A DNA stretch of 64,000 bases, taken from NCBI GenBank assembly GCA_902470815.1, contig CABRHS010000001.1:128327-192326 (forward strand). The letters run 5' to 3'. Made by a program: the position numbers and the translations under genes. This document shows positions 6,577 through 15,468 of this stretch, in pieces; position 1 is the first letter of the stretch, and every line of letters starts with the position of its first letter. The notes beneath the pieces were generated by a model that saw only the letters and a program-made list of their open reading frames with translations, ran no database searches and had not been told where the DNA came from. Source of the DNA: an uncultured Collinsella sp. GTDB taxonomy: Bacteria; Actinomycetota; Coriobacteriia; Coriobacteriales; Coriobacteriaceae.

Positions 6577-7611
6577 GTGGAAGAGCAAAACGAGACTCCG
6601 GAAGTTCCGATGGCGGGAAGCCCCGGGACTCCGCCCGCGGGGGACCCCGAGGCGTGGGCAGTCAGGCACCACACGACCCCGGTGGAGCCGCTCGAGAACC
6701 TCGTGAGCGAAGAGGATATCCGCCGCGGCGAGCAGGTTGGCGCCAAGCGCAGCAAGGACCCGGGATTCGTCAGGTTCTTCGCCATCTTGAACGGGGGGCT
6801 CATCTTGACCGCCCTCGCCATCGTCCTGTTCAAGACGCCCAACCATTTCGCGTTCGGGGGCACCTCGGGCGTGTCCGTCATCCTGTCGACGTTGTTTCCG
6901 TCGTTGCCCGTGGGCGCCTTCATGTGGATCATCAACATCGTCCTGGTGGTGCTGGGGTTCATCTTCCTTGAGCGCAAGGCGATCCTGTGGAGCGTGTTCG
7001 CCTCGTTCGCCCTTTCCGGGTACGTCTCGCTGTTCGAGATGCTGTTCCCCGGGGCATCGAGCACCTCTATAACGGGGGATATGTGGCTCGATCTGTGCTT
7101 CGCGGTGATACTCCCCGCGATCGGCAGCGCCATGGTGTTCGATATCGGAGCGTCGACCGGCGGCACGGACATTCTGGCCATGATCCTCAAGCGCCACAGC
7201 ACGCTCGAGATCGGTCGCGCGCTCCTGCTGGTGGACATCGGCATCGTGTGCATCGCGGCCGTGCTATACGGGCCCCGCGTCGGCCTGTATTGCGTGCTTG
7301 GCCTTTTTGCCAAGACACTGGTGGTGGACAAGGCCATCGAGAGCATCCACCTGCGGAAAGTGTGCACCATCATTTGCAAGGAGCCGCTCAAGGTCGAGAC
7401 GTACATCGTCAAGGAGCTCAACCGCACGGCCACCATCAGCCGCGGGTACGGTGCGTTTTCCGGGCAACTGGTGACCGTCATCATGTGCGTGCTCAGCCGC
7501 CGCGAGGCGGTGAAGCTGCGCCGTTACGCGCGCGAGGTCGATCCCGGGTGCTTCATCACCATTGTCGACAGCTCCGAGATCGTCGGAAAGGGTTTCAGGG
7601 GTGTCAATTAA
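6577..7611 (+). CDS. YitT family membrane protein with DUF2179 domain
   Basis: Integral membrane protein of unknown transport function. About 60 polar N-terminal residues are followed by five to six helices, with the family segments F-G-G-T-S-G-V-S-V-I and F-D-I-G-A-S-T-G-G-T-D-I-L-A; the last 90 residues form a DUF2179 domain (T-A-T-I-S-R-G-Y-G-A-F-S-G). GTG 6577 is preferred over GTG 6556 because GGGGGAG lies 4-10 bases before it. It is a single gene after the met terminator. A second, shorter YitT protein is encoded at 13.5 kb. No substrate can be inferred. Confidence 0.8.
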   Translation: MEEQNETPEVPMAGSPGTPPAGDPEAWAVRHHTTPVEPLENLVSEEDIRRGEQVGAKRSKDPGFVRFFAILNGGLILTALAIVLFKTPNHFAFGGTSGVSVILSTLFPSLPVGAFMWIINIVLVVLGFIFLERKAILWSVFASFALSGYVSLFEMLFPGASSTSITGDMWLDLCFAVILPAIGSAMVFDIGASTGGTDILAMILKRHSTLEIGRALLLVDIGIVCIAAVLYGPRVGLYCVLGLFAKTLVVDKAIESIHLRKVCTIICKEPLKVETYIVKELNRTATISRGYGAFSGQLVTVIMCVLSRREAVKLRRYAREVDPGCFITIVDSSEIVGKGFRGVN

Positions 7612-7737
7612 TACGATGTGTGGGGTTATCCTCGTGATGCCAGAGTAGACGAGAGATTGAACGTTGCGTTATCAGGGGTTTTAATAATCGAAACGCGCTT
7701 CTGATGGTCGTGCGCTCAGCCAACCCCACACATCGTA
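7612..7737. repeat. 126-bp intergenic element bounded by 16-bp inverted repeats (element 1)
   Basis: Begins directly after the TAA of the YitT gene. Perfect terminal inverted repeats TACGATGTGTGGGGTT (7612-7627) and AACCCCACACATCGTA (7722-7737) enclose 94 bp with no coding frame. A related element lies at 38503-38618: its ends are ATGTGTGGG/CCCACACAT and it shares an interior GGGGTTTT and neighbouring blocks. It may be a structured RNA with a long closing stem or a non-autonomous mobile element. Confidence 0.7.
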
Positions 7738-7767
7738 AAATATAACCCCCTATGCATTCGAAATAAA

Positions 7768-7803
7768 GCGGTGGCAGGCGCTGAAATGCGCCGGCCACCG
7801 CCT
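7768..7803 (-). terminator. Terminator of the engB operon
   Basis: Two nested stems: GCGGTGGC/GCCACCGC outside and GGCGC/GCGCC inside. On the minus strand the outer stem is followed by TTTATTT, so it should end the transcript of engB. Confidence 0.7.
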
Positions 7804-7832
7804 TATGCAATGGGTCTCGTTGTTACTCAGGG

Positions 7833-8450
7833 CTACTCAGCGTCGCCTTCTTCTCCCTCGTCGAGGCAATGATCGACGATTGCCTGCTTGAGGCGATCGA
7901 TGCCCAGGCCGGATTCGCTGCTGGTGACGATCATGCGCTCGGCGGGGACGCCGAGCTGCTTGCGGATGGCCGCCGCCTGCTTGCTCTGTTGCGATTTGGA
8001 GAGCTTATCCGCCTTGGTGAGGCACACGATGAAGTTGAAGCCGTTCTCGCGCAGGAAGTCGATCATCTGCAGGTCGAGCTTGCTCGGGTCGTGACGGATG
8101 TCGACGAGGGACACCACGAGGTTGAAGCTGCGCTCGGAATCGAAGAAGTCGCCGATGAGGCGCGCCCAGCGGTCACGCTCGGCCTTGCTGCGCTGCGCGA
8201 AGCCGTATCCGGGAAGGTCGACGAAGTGCACCCCGTCCGCCTCGAAGAAGTTGACGTTTGCCGTCTTGCCCGGGGTGGAGGACACCTTGACCAGGCCGCG
8301 TCGGTTGAAGAGCTTGTTCATGATGGAGGACTTGCCCACGTTGGAGCGTCCCACAAAACTGACCTCCGGGCAGGTCGACGGCGGGATCTGCGATGCCTTG
8401 CCGTAGCTGGCGACAAAGCGGACCTTGTTGTAGTTGATGGCCTCTGCCAT
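7833..8450 (-). CDS. engB: Ribosome-biogenesis GTPase EngB/YsxC
   Basis: Small Era-like GTPase needed for assembly of the large ribosomal subunit in bacteria studied. In the 205-residue protein G1 is G-R-S-N-V-G-K-S-S (about 34-42), G2 lies in S-S-T-P-G-K-T, G3 is D-L-P-G-Y-G-F-A and G4 is T-K-A-D-K; all are intact. Length is normal. It is the last gene of the minus-strand run moaA, moaC-mobB, mtnN, engB, 78 bases after mtnN, with AAAGG before its ATG. The C-terminal acidic tail (D-E-G-E-E-G-D) is unremarkable. Confidence 0.95.
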   Translation of the reverse strand: MAEAINYNKVRFVASYGKASQIPPSTCPEVSFVGRSNVGKSSIMNKLFNRRGLVKVSSTPGKTANVNFFEADGVHFVDLPGYGFAQRSKAERDRWARLIGDFFDSERSFNLVVSLVDIRHDPSKLDLQMIDFLRENGFNFIVCLTKADKLSKSQQSKQAAAIRKQLGVPAERMIVTSSESGLGIDRLKQAIVDHCLDEGEEGDAE

Positions 8451-8528
8451 GGGGAACCTTTCAATCGGACGATACGGCGGCGACTCGCGAGCGCGGAGGG
8501 GCGGCGCGGGCGCGGAGGGGCGGGGTCG

Positions 8529-9344
8529 CTAGTCGCGCGGTTCGACGCCGAGCTGCACGGCGAGGCGCCGCACGATGGAGAGCACCAGCCCGCTGGCGCT
8601 CTTGGCGTACTCCTCGAGGTCGAATTCTCGGGAGGAGAGGGCGTCGTAGCTCTCGTCGCAGTTGTCGGAGATGGCGCGCAGCACAAGGCAATCGACGCCG
8701 TTCTTGGCCGCGACGTGCGCGATGGCGGCACCCTCCATCTCCACGCAGTCGCCCTGGGTCGCCTCGATGGCCGCGCGCTTCGCCTCGGTGCCGCTCACAA
8801 AACGGTCGCCCGTCGCGATGGTACCGCGCAGGAAGCGCTGGGGCTCGGAATCGGGGTTGTTGCGGCGGAAGAGCGTGGCGTCCGCCTGGGCGCGCGCCTG
8901 CTCGGCGGCGGGGGAGTTCCCGAGGGAGGCATCCACGTATCCGTGTGCACACAGGGCCTCGACGGCGAGGTCGACGAGGAAGTCGCTGCTCGCGAACTCT
9001 TCGAGCCCGGGCGCGGATTCCGCCACGAGCGCCGTATCGGTGTCGAGGTAGCGCAGGCGCTCGCCGATCACGACGTCGCCGATGTGCAGCGCGGGGTTGA
9101 GCCCGCCGGCGATGCCGGAGAAGATGATCGCGTTGGCGCGATGCGCGCTGATAAGATGCTGGGCGGCCGCCGCGGCGTTGACGGTGCCCATGCCCGCGGT
9201 CGTGGCCACCACGGTGAAGCCGTGGTATTCGCCGCCCACCACGGTGAGACCCGCCTCATCGGCGACGGTCCCTTTCTCGACGGCGGCGTAGATCTGGCGG
9301 ACTTCCTTCTCGAGTGCGCCGATGATGGCGATGACGGGTGCCAT
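8529..9344 (-). CDS. mtnN: 5'-methylthioadenosine/S-adenosylhomocysteine nucleosidase
   Basis: Cleaves adenine from methylthioadenosine and S-adenosylhomocysteine, giving S-ribosylhomocysteine, the substrate of LuxS (encoded at 30.0 kb). Family motifs are I-I-G-A-L-E-K-E-V with the catalytic Glu, G-I-A-G-G-L-N, H-I-G-D-V-V-I, A-T-G-D-R-F-V, V-E-M-E-G-A-A-I-A and R-A-I-S-D-N-C-D with the catalytic Asp. At 271 residues it is about 40 longer than the E. coli enzyme; the extra sequence sits around residues 115-155. It lies between engB and moaC-mobB on the minus strand. Confidence 0.93.
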   Translation of the reverse strand: MAPVIAIIGALEKEVRQIYAAVEKGTVADEAGLTVVGGEYHGFTVVATTAGMGTVNAAAAAQHLISAHRANAIIFSGIAGGLNPALHIGDVVIGERLRYLDTDTALVAESAPGLEEFASSDFLVDLAVEALCAHGYVDASLGNSPAAEQARAQADATLFRRNNPDSEPQRFLRGTIATGDRFVSGTEAKRAAIEATQGDCVEMEGAAIAHVAAKNGVDCLVLRAISDNCDESYDALSSREFDLEEYAKSASGLVLSIVRRLAVQLGVEPRD

Positions 9345-9379
9345 GCGACTCCAATCACAGTGGTTTATCGTTGCCCATT

Positions 9380-10786
9380 CTAGCAGCTGCCCGATGACAG
9401 CCTCTGCAGATGGTCGTACACAAAGCTCGCAATGGCGGCGGAGTCGTTGATGTCCAGGAAGGGCGGCAGCGCGACGTCGGCCTCGTCGAATGCTCGCCCG
9501 GCCTCCTCTGCGGCGGCGCGGGCGGCCCTGGTCGCGCGAGCGCGGAAGTCGCGGGCCACCACGTCGTTGCAGGCCACGGCGAGCGTGTTCTCGTCGATGA
9601 GCTCGAAGGAGTCGCGCCCGCGCAAACGGTCTATGCCCGAGCGGGCCACCACGATGCTCGGCAGCCCCGCCGCCTTGTAGCCCTCCACGATGACGGCATC
9701 CACGTCGGTATAGCGGCTGAGCATGTCGGTGATGGGGACCTCGTCCTTGGTGCGGGCGTATTCGGCGTAGGCGTCGGGGGAGATGAGCCCCACGTGGCGG
9801 CTGCCCGCCTGGGCGTGGCGCCAGGAGTCCTTGCCGGGCTGGTCGATCTCAAAGCCCTTGTGCCCGTGGTGCTTGACGGATCCGACGCGCACGCCGCGCT
9901 GCGACAGGCGGGAGATGACCTTCTCGACAAGCGTGGTCTTGCCGGAGTTCTGGTAGCCCATGAACGCGATGGCGGGTGCAGGGTCGCCGGTGTTGGGCCC
10001 GCCGGGCAGGGGCGAGGGGGCTGGGACGGGGGCCTCGTCGTCCGCGGCGTCAATCTCGGCATTCACCTGGGCGCCCCGCTCCCACAGGCCGGAGCGGCCC
10101 CCCTCCTTGCGGAGCAGGCGCACATCGGCGATCTCCATGCCGCGGTCGGCGGCCTTGCACATGTCATATATGGTGAGGCATGTGGTGGACGCCGCGGTGA
10201 GCGCCTCCATCTCGATGCCGGTAACGCCGGTCACGCCGCACGTCGCCAGCACGTGAAAGCCCACGCGCCCGTCATCGCGTGCGGGGGCCCAGCCGGCTCG
10301 CGCGCGATCGCCTGGGGCGGAGATGGGCTCGATCTCGACTTTCGCCTTGGTGATGTTGAGGGGGTGGCACATGGGGATGAGGTCGCTCGTGCGTTTGCTT
10401 GCCATGATCCCCGCCACGCGCGCGCATGCGAGGACATCGCCCTTCTTGGCGCGGTCCTCGAGCACCATGGCCTGGGTCTCGGGGTGCATGAGGATGGAGC
10501 CCTCCGCCAGGGCCAGGCGCTGGGTCACGGCCTTGCCCCCCACGTCGACCATGCGGACATCGCCGTGCTCATCGATGTGCGTGAGCTCGTCGCGGTAGGC
10601 ATCGCGTGCGCCGGGCTCACATGCGGCGCCGTCGGGCTCGGGGCGAGCGTCGTCGGCGTGCGGAGCCCTACCCTCCACCAAGGTGAGGTCCGGGCTCTCG
10701 CCCACCACGGCCGCGGGGTACTTCTCATGCACCTCGCGGCCGAGCGTCTTTGGCCGTTCGGTCTTGTCAGGGGTATGGGCGGTCAC
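9380..10786 (-). CDS. MoaC-MobB fusion (molybdenum cofactor synthesis)
   Basis: Two cofactor proteins in one 468-residue chain. Residues about 75-245 are MoaC, cyclic pyranopterin monophosphate synthase, with M-C-H-P-L and E-M-E-A-L-T-A-A. After a proline/aspartate-rich linker (about 245-275), residues 276-465 are MobB, a P-loop protein thought to help insertion of the guanine dinucleotide form of the cofactor, with G-Y-Q-N-S-G-K-T-T-L. The first 70 residues are an acidic extension without recognisable domain. The gene follows moaA after 5 bases, so the steps from GTP to precursor Z are co-transcribed with MobB. Whether the chain is cleaved after translation cannot be told. Confidence 0.9.
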   Translation of the reverse strand: MTAHTPDKTERPKTLGREVHEKYPAAVVGESPDLTLVEGRAPHADDARPEPDGAACEPGARDAYRDELTHIDEHGDVRMVDVGGKAVTQRLALAEGSILMHPETQAMVLEDRAKKGDVLACARVAGIMASKRTSDLIPMCHPLNITKAKVEIEPISAPGDRARAGWAPARDDGRVGFHVLATCGVTGVTGIEMEALTAASTTCLTIYDMCKAADRGMEIADVRLLRKEGGRSGLWERGAQVNAEIDAADDEAPVPAPSPLPGGPNTGDPAPAIAFMGYQNSGKTTLVEKVISRLSQRGVRVGSVKHHGHKGFEIDQPGKDSWRHAQAGSRHVGLISPDAYAEYARTKDEVPITDMLSRYTDVDAVIVEGYKAAGLPSIVVARSGIDRLRGRDSFELIDENTLAVACNDVVARDFRARATRAARAAAEEAGRAFDEADVALPPFLDINDSAAIASFVYDHLQRLSSGSC

Positions 10787-10791
10787 GGGGA

Positions 10792-11904
10792 TCAGCCTCC
10801 GATCTGCGACATGAAGCGCTGGGTTCCGTCTATCTGGTCGTGCTGTTGGGGTTTATGGGCTATGGCGTCGCGGTACAGGGCCGCGACGGCCTGGTCGTCG
10901 CCGGCCCGCAGGGCATCGCGCACGGGGTACTCGGCATCGGAGAACAGGCAGGGCCGCAACTGGCCATCGGCGGTGAGGCGCAGGCGGTTGCACGCGCCGC
11001 AAAAATGGTTGGACATCGCGGAGATGAACCCCACGGTGCCCGCCGCCCCCGGGAACGCCCAGTAGCGTGCGGGCCCCGCGCCGTAGGGGGTGGTGTTCCT
11101 CTCGACCGGCACGAGGGGCCCCAGCCCCGCGGTGCGGGCCTGTTCGGAGATGACGCCCCTGAGCTCATCGGAGGGGACCACGTCGCTCGCGTCCCAGAGC
11201 TCGGGGTCGATCGGCGTGCGCCCGGGGACGTTCGGCCCCGAGGCTCCATTGCGGCCCTGGCCCCCCGTTCCCGCTCCGCAATGGGGCGAGGTGTCGCCCG
11301 GGTTGTCGGACGGGCCGCCGCCGATGGGCATGTACTCGATAAAGCGCACGTGGACCGGCCGGTCCACGGAGAGGCGGGCGAGCTCGAGCACGTCCTGCTC
11401 CATGCGGCGGACCACGACGGTGTTTACCTTGACGGGGTGGAAGCCGTATTCGAGCGCGGCGTCGATGCCAGCGAGCGCCTGCTCGACGCGGCCCAGGCGC
11501 GTGATCTGCGAGAATCGCTCCGGGTCGAGCGTGTCGAGCGAGATGTTCACGCGGTCGAGCCCGGCATCGTGCAGGGCCGGTGCCATGCGGGGCAGCAGGG
11601 CCCCGTTGGTGGTGAGCGAGATGTCCTCGATCTGCGGGATGGCGCGGATCTCCTCGATGAGGGGGATGATCCGGTGCGAGACGAGCGGTTCTCCCCCGGT
11701 CAGGCGCACGCGCGTGATGCCCTCCTGCGCCACGATGCGCACGAAGCGGGCGATCTCCTCGGCGGTGAGGAGCTCGTCGTGGCCGCGTGCGGGCACGCCG
11801 TCTGCCGGCATGCAGTACACGCAGCGGAAGTTGCACTTGTCCGTGACGGATATGCGCAGGTAGTTGATGCTGCGGCCAAAGCCGTCCTGGAGTTCGCGGG
11901 ACAT
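10792..11904 (-). CDS. moaA: GTP 3',8-cyclase MoaA (radical SAM)
   Basis: Radical-SAM enzyme that starts molybdenum cofactor synthesis by converting GTP to 3',8-cyclo-GTP. The first 4Fe-4S cluster is bound by C-N-F-R-C-V-Y-C (Cys 24, 28, 31); the second by C-G-A-C-N-R-L-R-L and a final R-P-C. R-L-T-G-G-E-P-L is present. At 370 residues it is about 40 longer than usual, through a Gly/Pro/Ser-rich insertion near residues 215-260. ATG 11904 is preferred over an in-frame GTG at 11985: AAAGG lies upstream and homologues begin here. First gene of the minus-strand run ending at engB. Confidence 0.94.
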   Translation of the reverse strand: MSRELQDGFGRSINYLRISVTDKCNFRCVYCMPADGVPARGHDELLTAEEIARFVRIVAQEGITRVRLTGGEPLVSHRIIPLIEEIRAIPQIEDISLTTNGALLPRMAPALHDAGLDRVNISLDTLDPERFSQITRLGRVEQALAGIDAALEYGFHPVKVNTVVVRRMEQDVLELARLSVDRPVHVRFIEYMPIGGGPSDNPGDTSPHCGAGTGGQGRNGASGPNVPGRTPIDPELWDASDVVPSDELRGVISEQARTAGLGPLVPVERNTTPYGAGPARYWAFPGAAGTVGFISAMSNHFCGACNRLRLTADGQLRPCLFSDAEYPVRDALRAGDDQAVAALYRDAIAHKPQQHDQIDGTQRFMSQIGG

Positions 11905-12065
11905 GCGCGCCTTTCGGGATGGTCCGGCGAAGGCCGGTTGGATACAGATGTTGTCATGGTACCCCACGGCAAGCCGGGCCACCACGGAGGTTCGCCCCGA
12001 TTTGGGATGGGTCGGTAAGCTCGCTGTGATACACTGCTACGCTAAAGCGAAGGAGCGTAAAGCAT

Positions 12066-13397
12066 ATGCACAAGGGGTTATGCGCCGGCATACGCGGCCA
12101 ATTCACCTACTCAACACCGCAGCTCAGCAGGCAGGTGCGTCGTTTTATCTGGACGCGCCTGCTTTTGTATCTTGGCGCCATGTCGAGCTACTTCATCGGC
12201 GTCCTGGGCACGCTCACCTTCGCGATGGGCGCGGGCGTGGGGGACAACGCGATCGCGGTCGGCCTGCTCAACTTGTGCATCGTGCTCGGCCAGATCCGCG
12301 GGGGAGGCCTGCTCGACCGCATCGGCCCGCGCCTATACCTGCGCGTCGCCGTGGCGGTCCTCGTTGCGAGCGGTCTGCTATATCAGGTAGTGGGGACGAG
12401 CATCGTGGGCGTCTACGTGGGCGGCGCCGTGTTCGGCCTCGCGTGGGGCATGGCCGAGACCATCCCGCGCTCGTACCCCGCCTACCTCACGGACAACCTG
12501 GACGAACTCAAGCGCATCAACGCGCTCGTGACCCTCACGGGTAACATCGCCATCGTGGTGGGGCCTCTTGTGGGCGGGGCCATCGCGCTCGTCGCGCCCA
12601 CCCAGGCGGTCTTCCTATTCATGGTGGCCTGCTCGGCACTCGCCCTTATCCCCGGATGGGGCATCGAGGCGCTCCGCTGCCCCGACGAGCTCGGTGGGGA
12701 TGCCGAGCCCGTTGGGGAGACGACCGCGGTCGGGGCGCCCGCGGGCGATTCGGGGCCGCGGGGCAGCATCTCCGCGGGGTTCTCCGTCATCTCCGGAAGC
12801 AGCGTCCTCACGCTGCTGTTCTGGGCGACGCTCCTGTCCTTTATGGGGTACGGCGCGTTCGATCCGCTTGAGTCCCTGTTCTATCGCGATGTGCTCCACG
12901 TGGGCGCCGAATGGATGGGTTGGCTGTCGGCGTTGTCCGGCGTGGGCGGGCTTATCGGCGCCGCCCTCGCGGGCGTCATGCCCCCGCGCCTCATCAACGT
13001 GCGGGCTCTGCTCGTGGTTCTGTGCATCACGGGCCTCGGCAGTCTTCTGTACGTCGCCACCCCCTTCGTGCTCGTGGCGTGCATCGGGCAGTTCACGCTT
13101 GGCATCGCGTTCTCGGCGTTCGGCCCCATCAAGGACACCCTCGTTCAGATCCACACGCCGCTCGACCGCATCGGCCGGGTGAACGCCGCGATGGGCGCGG
13201 GCTACAACATGGCGGGCGCGATTCCGCTGCTGTGCGCGCCCAGCCTGGCGCATATGTTCGGCGTTCAGGGCACGCTCGTCGCCGCCGGCATCCTCGTGGC
13301 CGCGGTTCCGCTCGCGATCCTGGTGGTGCGCCGCCGCGAGCTCGCCCAGCTTGTGGAGCGTGAGCGCCGCGCCGAGGAGGGCCTCGGTTCCAAGTAG
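12066..13397 (+). CDS. MFS transporter
   Basis: Major facilitator superfamily transporter of 443 residues with about 12 membrane helices and a polar central loop near residues 205-245. G-G-G-L-L-D-R-I-G-P-R between helices 2 and 3 is the MFS loop motif. AAGGAG lies 10 bases before ATG 12066. It is a single gene, divergent from moaA. The substrate is unknown; the sequence resembles drug- or metabolite-efflux MFS proteins generally, and nothing nearby points to a specific compound. The C terminus is a charged tail. Confidence 0.82.
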   Translation: MHKGLCAGIRGQFTYSTPQLSRQVRRFIWTRLLLYLGAMSSYFIGVLGTLTFAMGAGVGDNAIAVGLLNLCIVLGQIRGGGLLDRIGPRLYLRVAVAVLVASGLLYQVVGTSIVGVYVGGAVFGLAWGMAETIPRSYPAYLTDNLDELKRINALVTLTGNIAIVVGPLVGGAIALVAPTQAVFLFMVACSALALIPGWGIEALRCPDELGGDAEPVGETTAVGAPAGDSGPRGSISAGFSVISGSSVLTLLFWATLLSFMGYGAFDPLESLFYRDVLHVGAEWMGWLSALSGVGGLIGAALAGVMPPRLINVRALLVVLCITGLGSLLYVATPFVLVACIGQFTLGIAFSAFGPIKDTLVQIHTPLDRIGRVNAAMGAGYNMAGAIPLLCAPSLAHMFGVQGTLVAAGILVAAVPLAILVVRRRELAQLVERERRAEEGLGSK

Positions 13398-13509
13398 CGC
13401 TTTTGGAGACGGCGTGAACGCGGAATCACCCCCGAGAGGTCGGCTTGCCGCCGCGGAAATCCTCGGATAGGCTGGAAGTACACGAGATCACTTGGGAGAC
13501 GTGATACCT

Positions 13510-14319
13510 ATGCCGCGCGAGAACACGCAGCGCCAGAACCTGACATGCACCAATAGCGAAGACGCCACGACGGAGGGAGACAGTCCGAGCGCCCGTGTGG
13601 AGACGGGCGGCGAGGCCGTGCCGCAAGGCACCAGGGAGGGAGAGGTCCGTATCGCGGGGCTGAGCCTCCGCGAGTTCGCCAAGCGGGTCTTCCTTATCCT
13701 GCTGGGCGCCGCCATCGTAAGCTTCGGCGTGCACAACATCCACAACGTCACGGGCATCACCGAGGGTGGCATCATCGGCCTGGTCCTGTGCGTCGACCAT
13801 TGGTTCGGCATCCCGCCCTCGATCGTCACGCCCATCCTCGACAGCTTGTCGTACCTCGTTGCGCTCAAGGTGCTCGGCGGTGGCTTTTTGGGATGGTCCG
13901 CCGTGGCGACGGTGTCGGTCGCGGGCTTCTACAAGCTTTGGGAGAGCCTGCCCTACATGCTGCCCGACCTTTCCAACCAGCCGCTCGCCGCCGCGGTGAT
14001 CGGTGCCCTGTTCGTGGGCGTCGGCGTGGGCCTGGTCATTCGCCAGGGCGCCTCCGCCGGCGGCGATGACGCCCTGGCGCTCTCCATCTCGAAGGTCACC
14101 GGTTGGCGCGTGGGCCGTTGTTACCTGTTCACCGATCTGACGGTGCTCGCCCTTTCGCTCACGTACATCCCCGTCGTGAAGATCGCGTTCTCGCTCATCA
14201 CCGTCACGATTTCCTCCGCGGTGATCGACGTGGTGAAGGACGCCTCCTGGGACCATATCGAGGAGTTTTCCGAATGGGTGCGCGAATGGCGCGAAGCCCG
14301 GCGCAAGGTAGGCCGCTAG
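13510..14319 (+). CDS. YitT family membrane protein (without DUF2179)
   Basis: Second YitT-type membrane protein in the window, 269 residues. After about 50 polar residues come five helices with G-V-H-N-I-H-N-V-T-G-I-T-E-G-G-I-I-G and R-Q-G-A-S-A-G-G-D-D-A-L-A, the counterparts of the two family motifs in the protein at 6.6 kb. It ends with a charged tail and has no DUF2179 domain. ATG 13510 is chosen because GGGAG lies 11 bases upstream; in-frame TTG 13492 and GTG 13501 are alternatives. The function of the family is not established. Monocistronic between the MFS gene and a terminator-like hairpin. Confidence 0.78.
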   Translation: MPRENTQRQNLTCTNSEDATTEGDSPSARVETGGEAVPQGTREGEVRIAGLSLREFAKRVFLILLGAAIVSFGVHNIHNVTGITEGGIIGLVLCVDHWFGIPPSIVTPILDSLSYLVALKVLGGGFLGWSAVATVSVAGFYKLWESLPYMLPDLSNQPLAAAVIGALFVGVGVGLVIRQGASAGGDDALALSISKVTGWRVGRCYLFTDLTVLALSLTYIPVVKIAFSLITVTISSAVIDVVKDASWDHIEEFSEWVREWREARRKVGR

Positions 14320-14451
14320 CCACGCGCATCCCCTCGTCCCGCCTTACGCGCCCCGCCGGGCATCGGTATCCTGGCGCCGCCCTGCCGGGCTTCGGTATCC
14401 TGCTTGCTTTCGGTACCTGCGTCTGCTGCTCATGTGCATGGAGGGTTGAAT

Positions 14452-14495
14452 TGTCGAAAATACCGACGCAACAGAATCGGTTTTCGACATTTTTG
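14452..14495. terminator. Bidirectional terminator between convergent genes
   Basis: TGTCGAAAATACCGA and TCGGTTTTCGACA pair around a 10-base loop and are followed by TTTTT. It lies between the YitT gene (plus) and the RpiR-type gene (minus). Just upstream, at 14355-14402, a GCCGGGC(A/T)TCGGTATCCTG sequence occurs twice in tandem. Confidence 0.6.
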
Positions 14496-14556
14496 CCCTC
14501 GTTCGATACTTGAAGGCGTGTGCCACCGCAGGTGGCTCGAACCCTTTTTACGCGCG

Positions 14557-15468
14557 CTACCGCAGGCGGTTGAGCATCACGCTGGCGTATTCGGTGGGGC
14601 TGAGTTCGGTTTTGCGGAGCGCGGGCAGGCTCGTGACGGGCAGCGAGCGCTCAAGGAATGCGCGGCTGGCGTCGTAATCGCGGGCGAACAGGCACCCGTA
14701 GAGCGAGTCGAGCACGTACTGGACGGCGATGTGGCTGGCGAACTGCGTGATGCGGTTCTGGAGGCTCTCACGGTCGCTTACGTGCAGGTAGATGTCGAGG
14801 CCGGGATTGATGCGGCAGCCGTTTGGCGTGCTCACCAAGATGACGGGGACACTGCGCTCGTGCAGGATAGGCAGGAGCGTGGCGAGGTTCGGTCCGAGCC
14901 CCGAGTACGAAATCGCGATGGCGACGTGGGTGCGGTCGGATGCGAGCGCGGCGCGGGTTTGGCGCTCTATGTTCTCGAAACAGGTGGCACACCGCCCGAT
15001 GGAGAGCAGACGGTCGCAAAACATCTGCGCGGGGTAGAGATTGTGCGACTGGGTGTAGATATCGATGCTGGCCACGCGGTCGAGTAGATTGGCGGCATGG
15101 TCGAGGGAATCGACGTCGATGAGGGAGCGCGTGTCGTCTACGGTCGTCTGATAGACGGAGGCCATCTGCGCGAGGATCTTGTCGGGCGCATCGAGGGCGG
15201 AAAACGGGAAGTTGATGTCGACCTTTCCCCGACCGTTTGTCCGCCGCGCGTCCGAGCGCGCCATCTCAACCTTGAGCTCCTTAAACCCCTCGAGCCCGAG
15301 CTTCTTGCAGAAGCGGTGCACGCTGGGAATCGAGACGCTCGCCGTACGGGCAAACTCCTTGATGGTGAGCCCCTGCAGGCGATTTCCGAGGTTGGCGAGC
15401 GTATTCGCGAGTTGTTGCTCGGTGGGAGTGAGATCGGTGCAGCCCTCGATGCGCCGCTTGATGTCCAT
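14557..15468 (-). CDS. MurR/RpiR family transcriptional regulator
   Basis: Sugar-phosphate-responsive regulator of 303 residues. Residues 1-75 form the N-terminal helix-turn-helix (L-T-I-K-E-F-A-R-T-A-S-V-S-I-P-S-V-H-R-F-C-K-K-L); residues about 125-260 form a SIS domain expected to bind a phosphorylated sugar (A-I-A-I-S-Y-S-G-L-G-P). GGAGGG lies 6 bases before its ATG. It is divergent from a LacI gene. TATCA-GATAA-TGATA (15499-15513), just upstream, is a possible operator. Its target sugar is unknown; the neighbouring sugar loci are regulated by LacI proteins. Confidence 0.88.
   Translation of the reverse strand: MDIKRRIEGCTDLTPTEQQLANTLANLGNRLQGLTIKEFARTASVSIPSVHRFCKKLGLEGFKELKVEMARSDARRTNGRGKVDINFPFSALDAPDKILAQMASVYQTTVDDTRSLIDVDSLDHAANLLDRVASIDIYTQSHNLYPAQMFCDRLLSIGRCATCFENIERQTRAALASDRTHVAIAISYSGLGPNLATLLPILHERSVPVILVSTPNGCRINPGLDIYLHVSDRESLQNRITQFASHIAVQYVLDSLYGCLFARDYDASRAFLERSLPVTSLPALRKTELSPTEYASVMLNRLR

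Noticed and set aside
9410..11065. Long plus-strand open frame opposite moaC-mobB and moaA
   Set aside because: It covers two genes with intact catalytic motifs on the other strand and has no recognisable domain.
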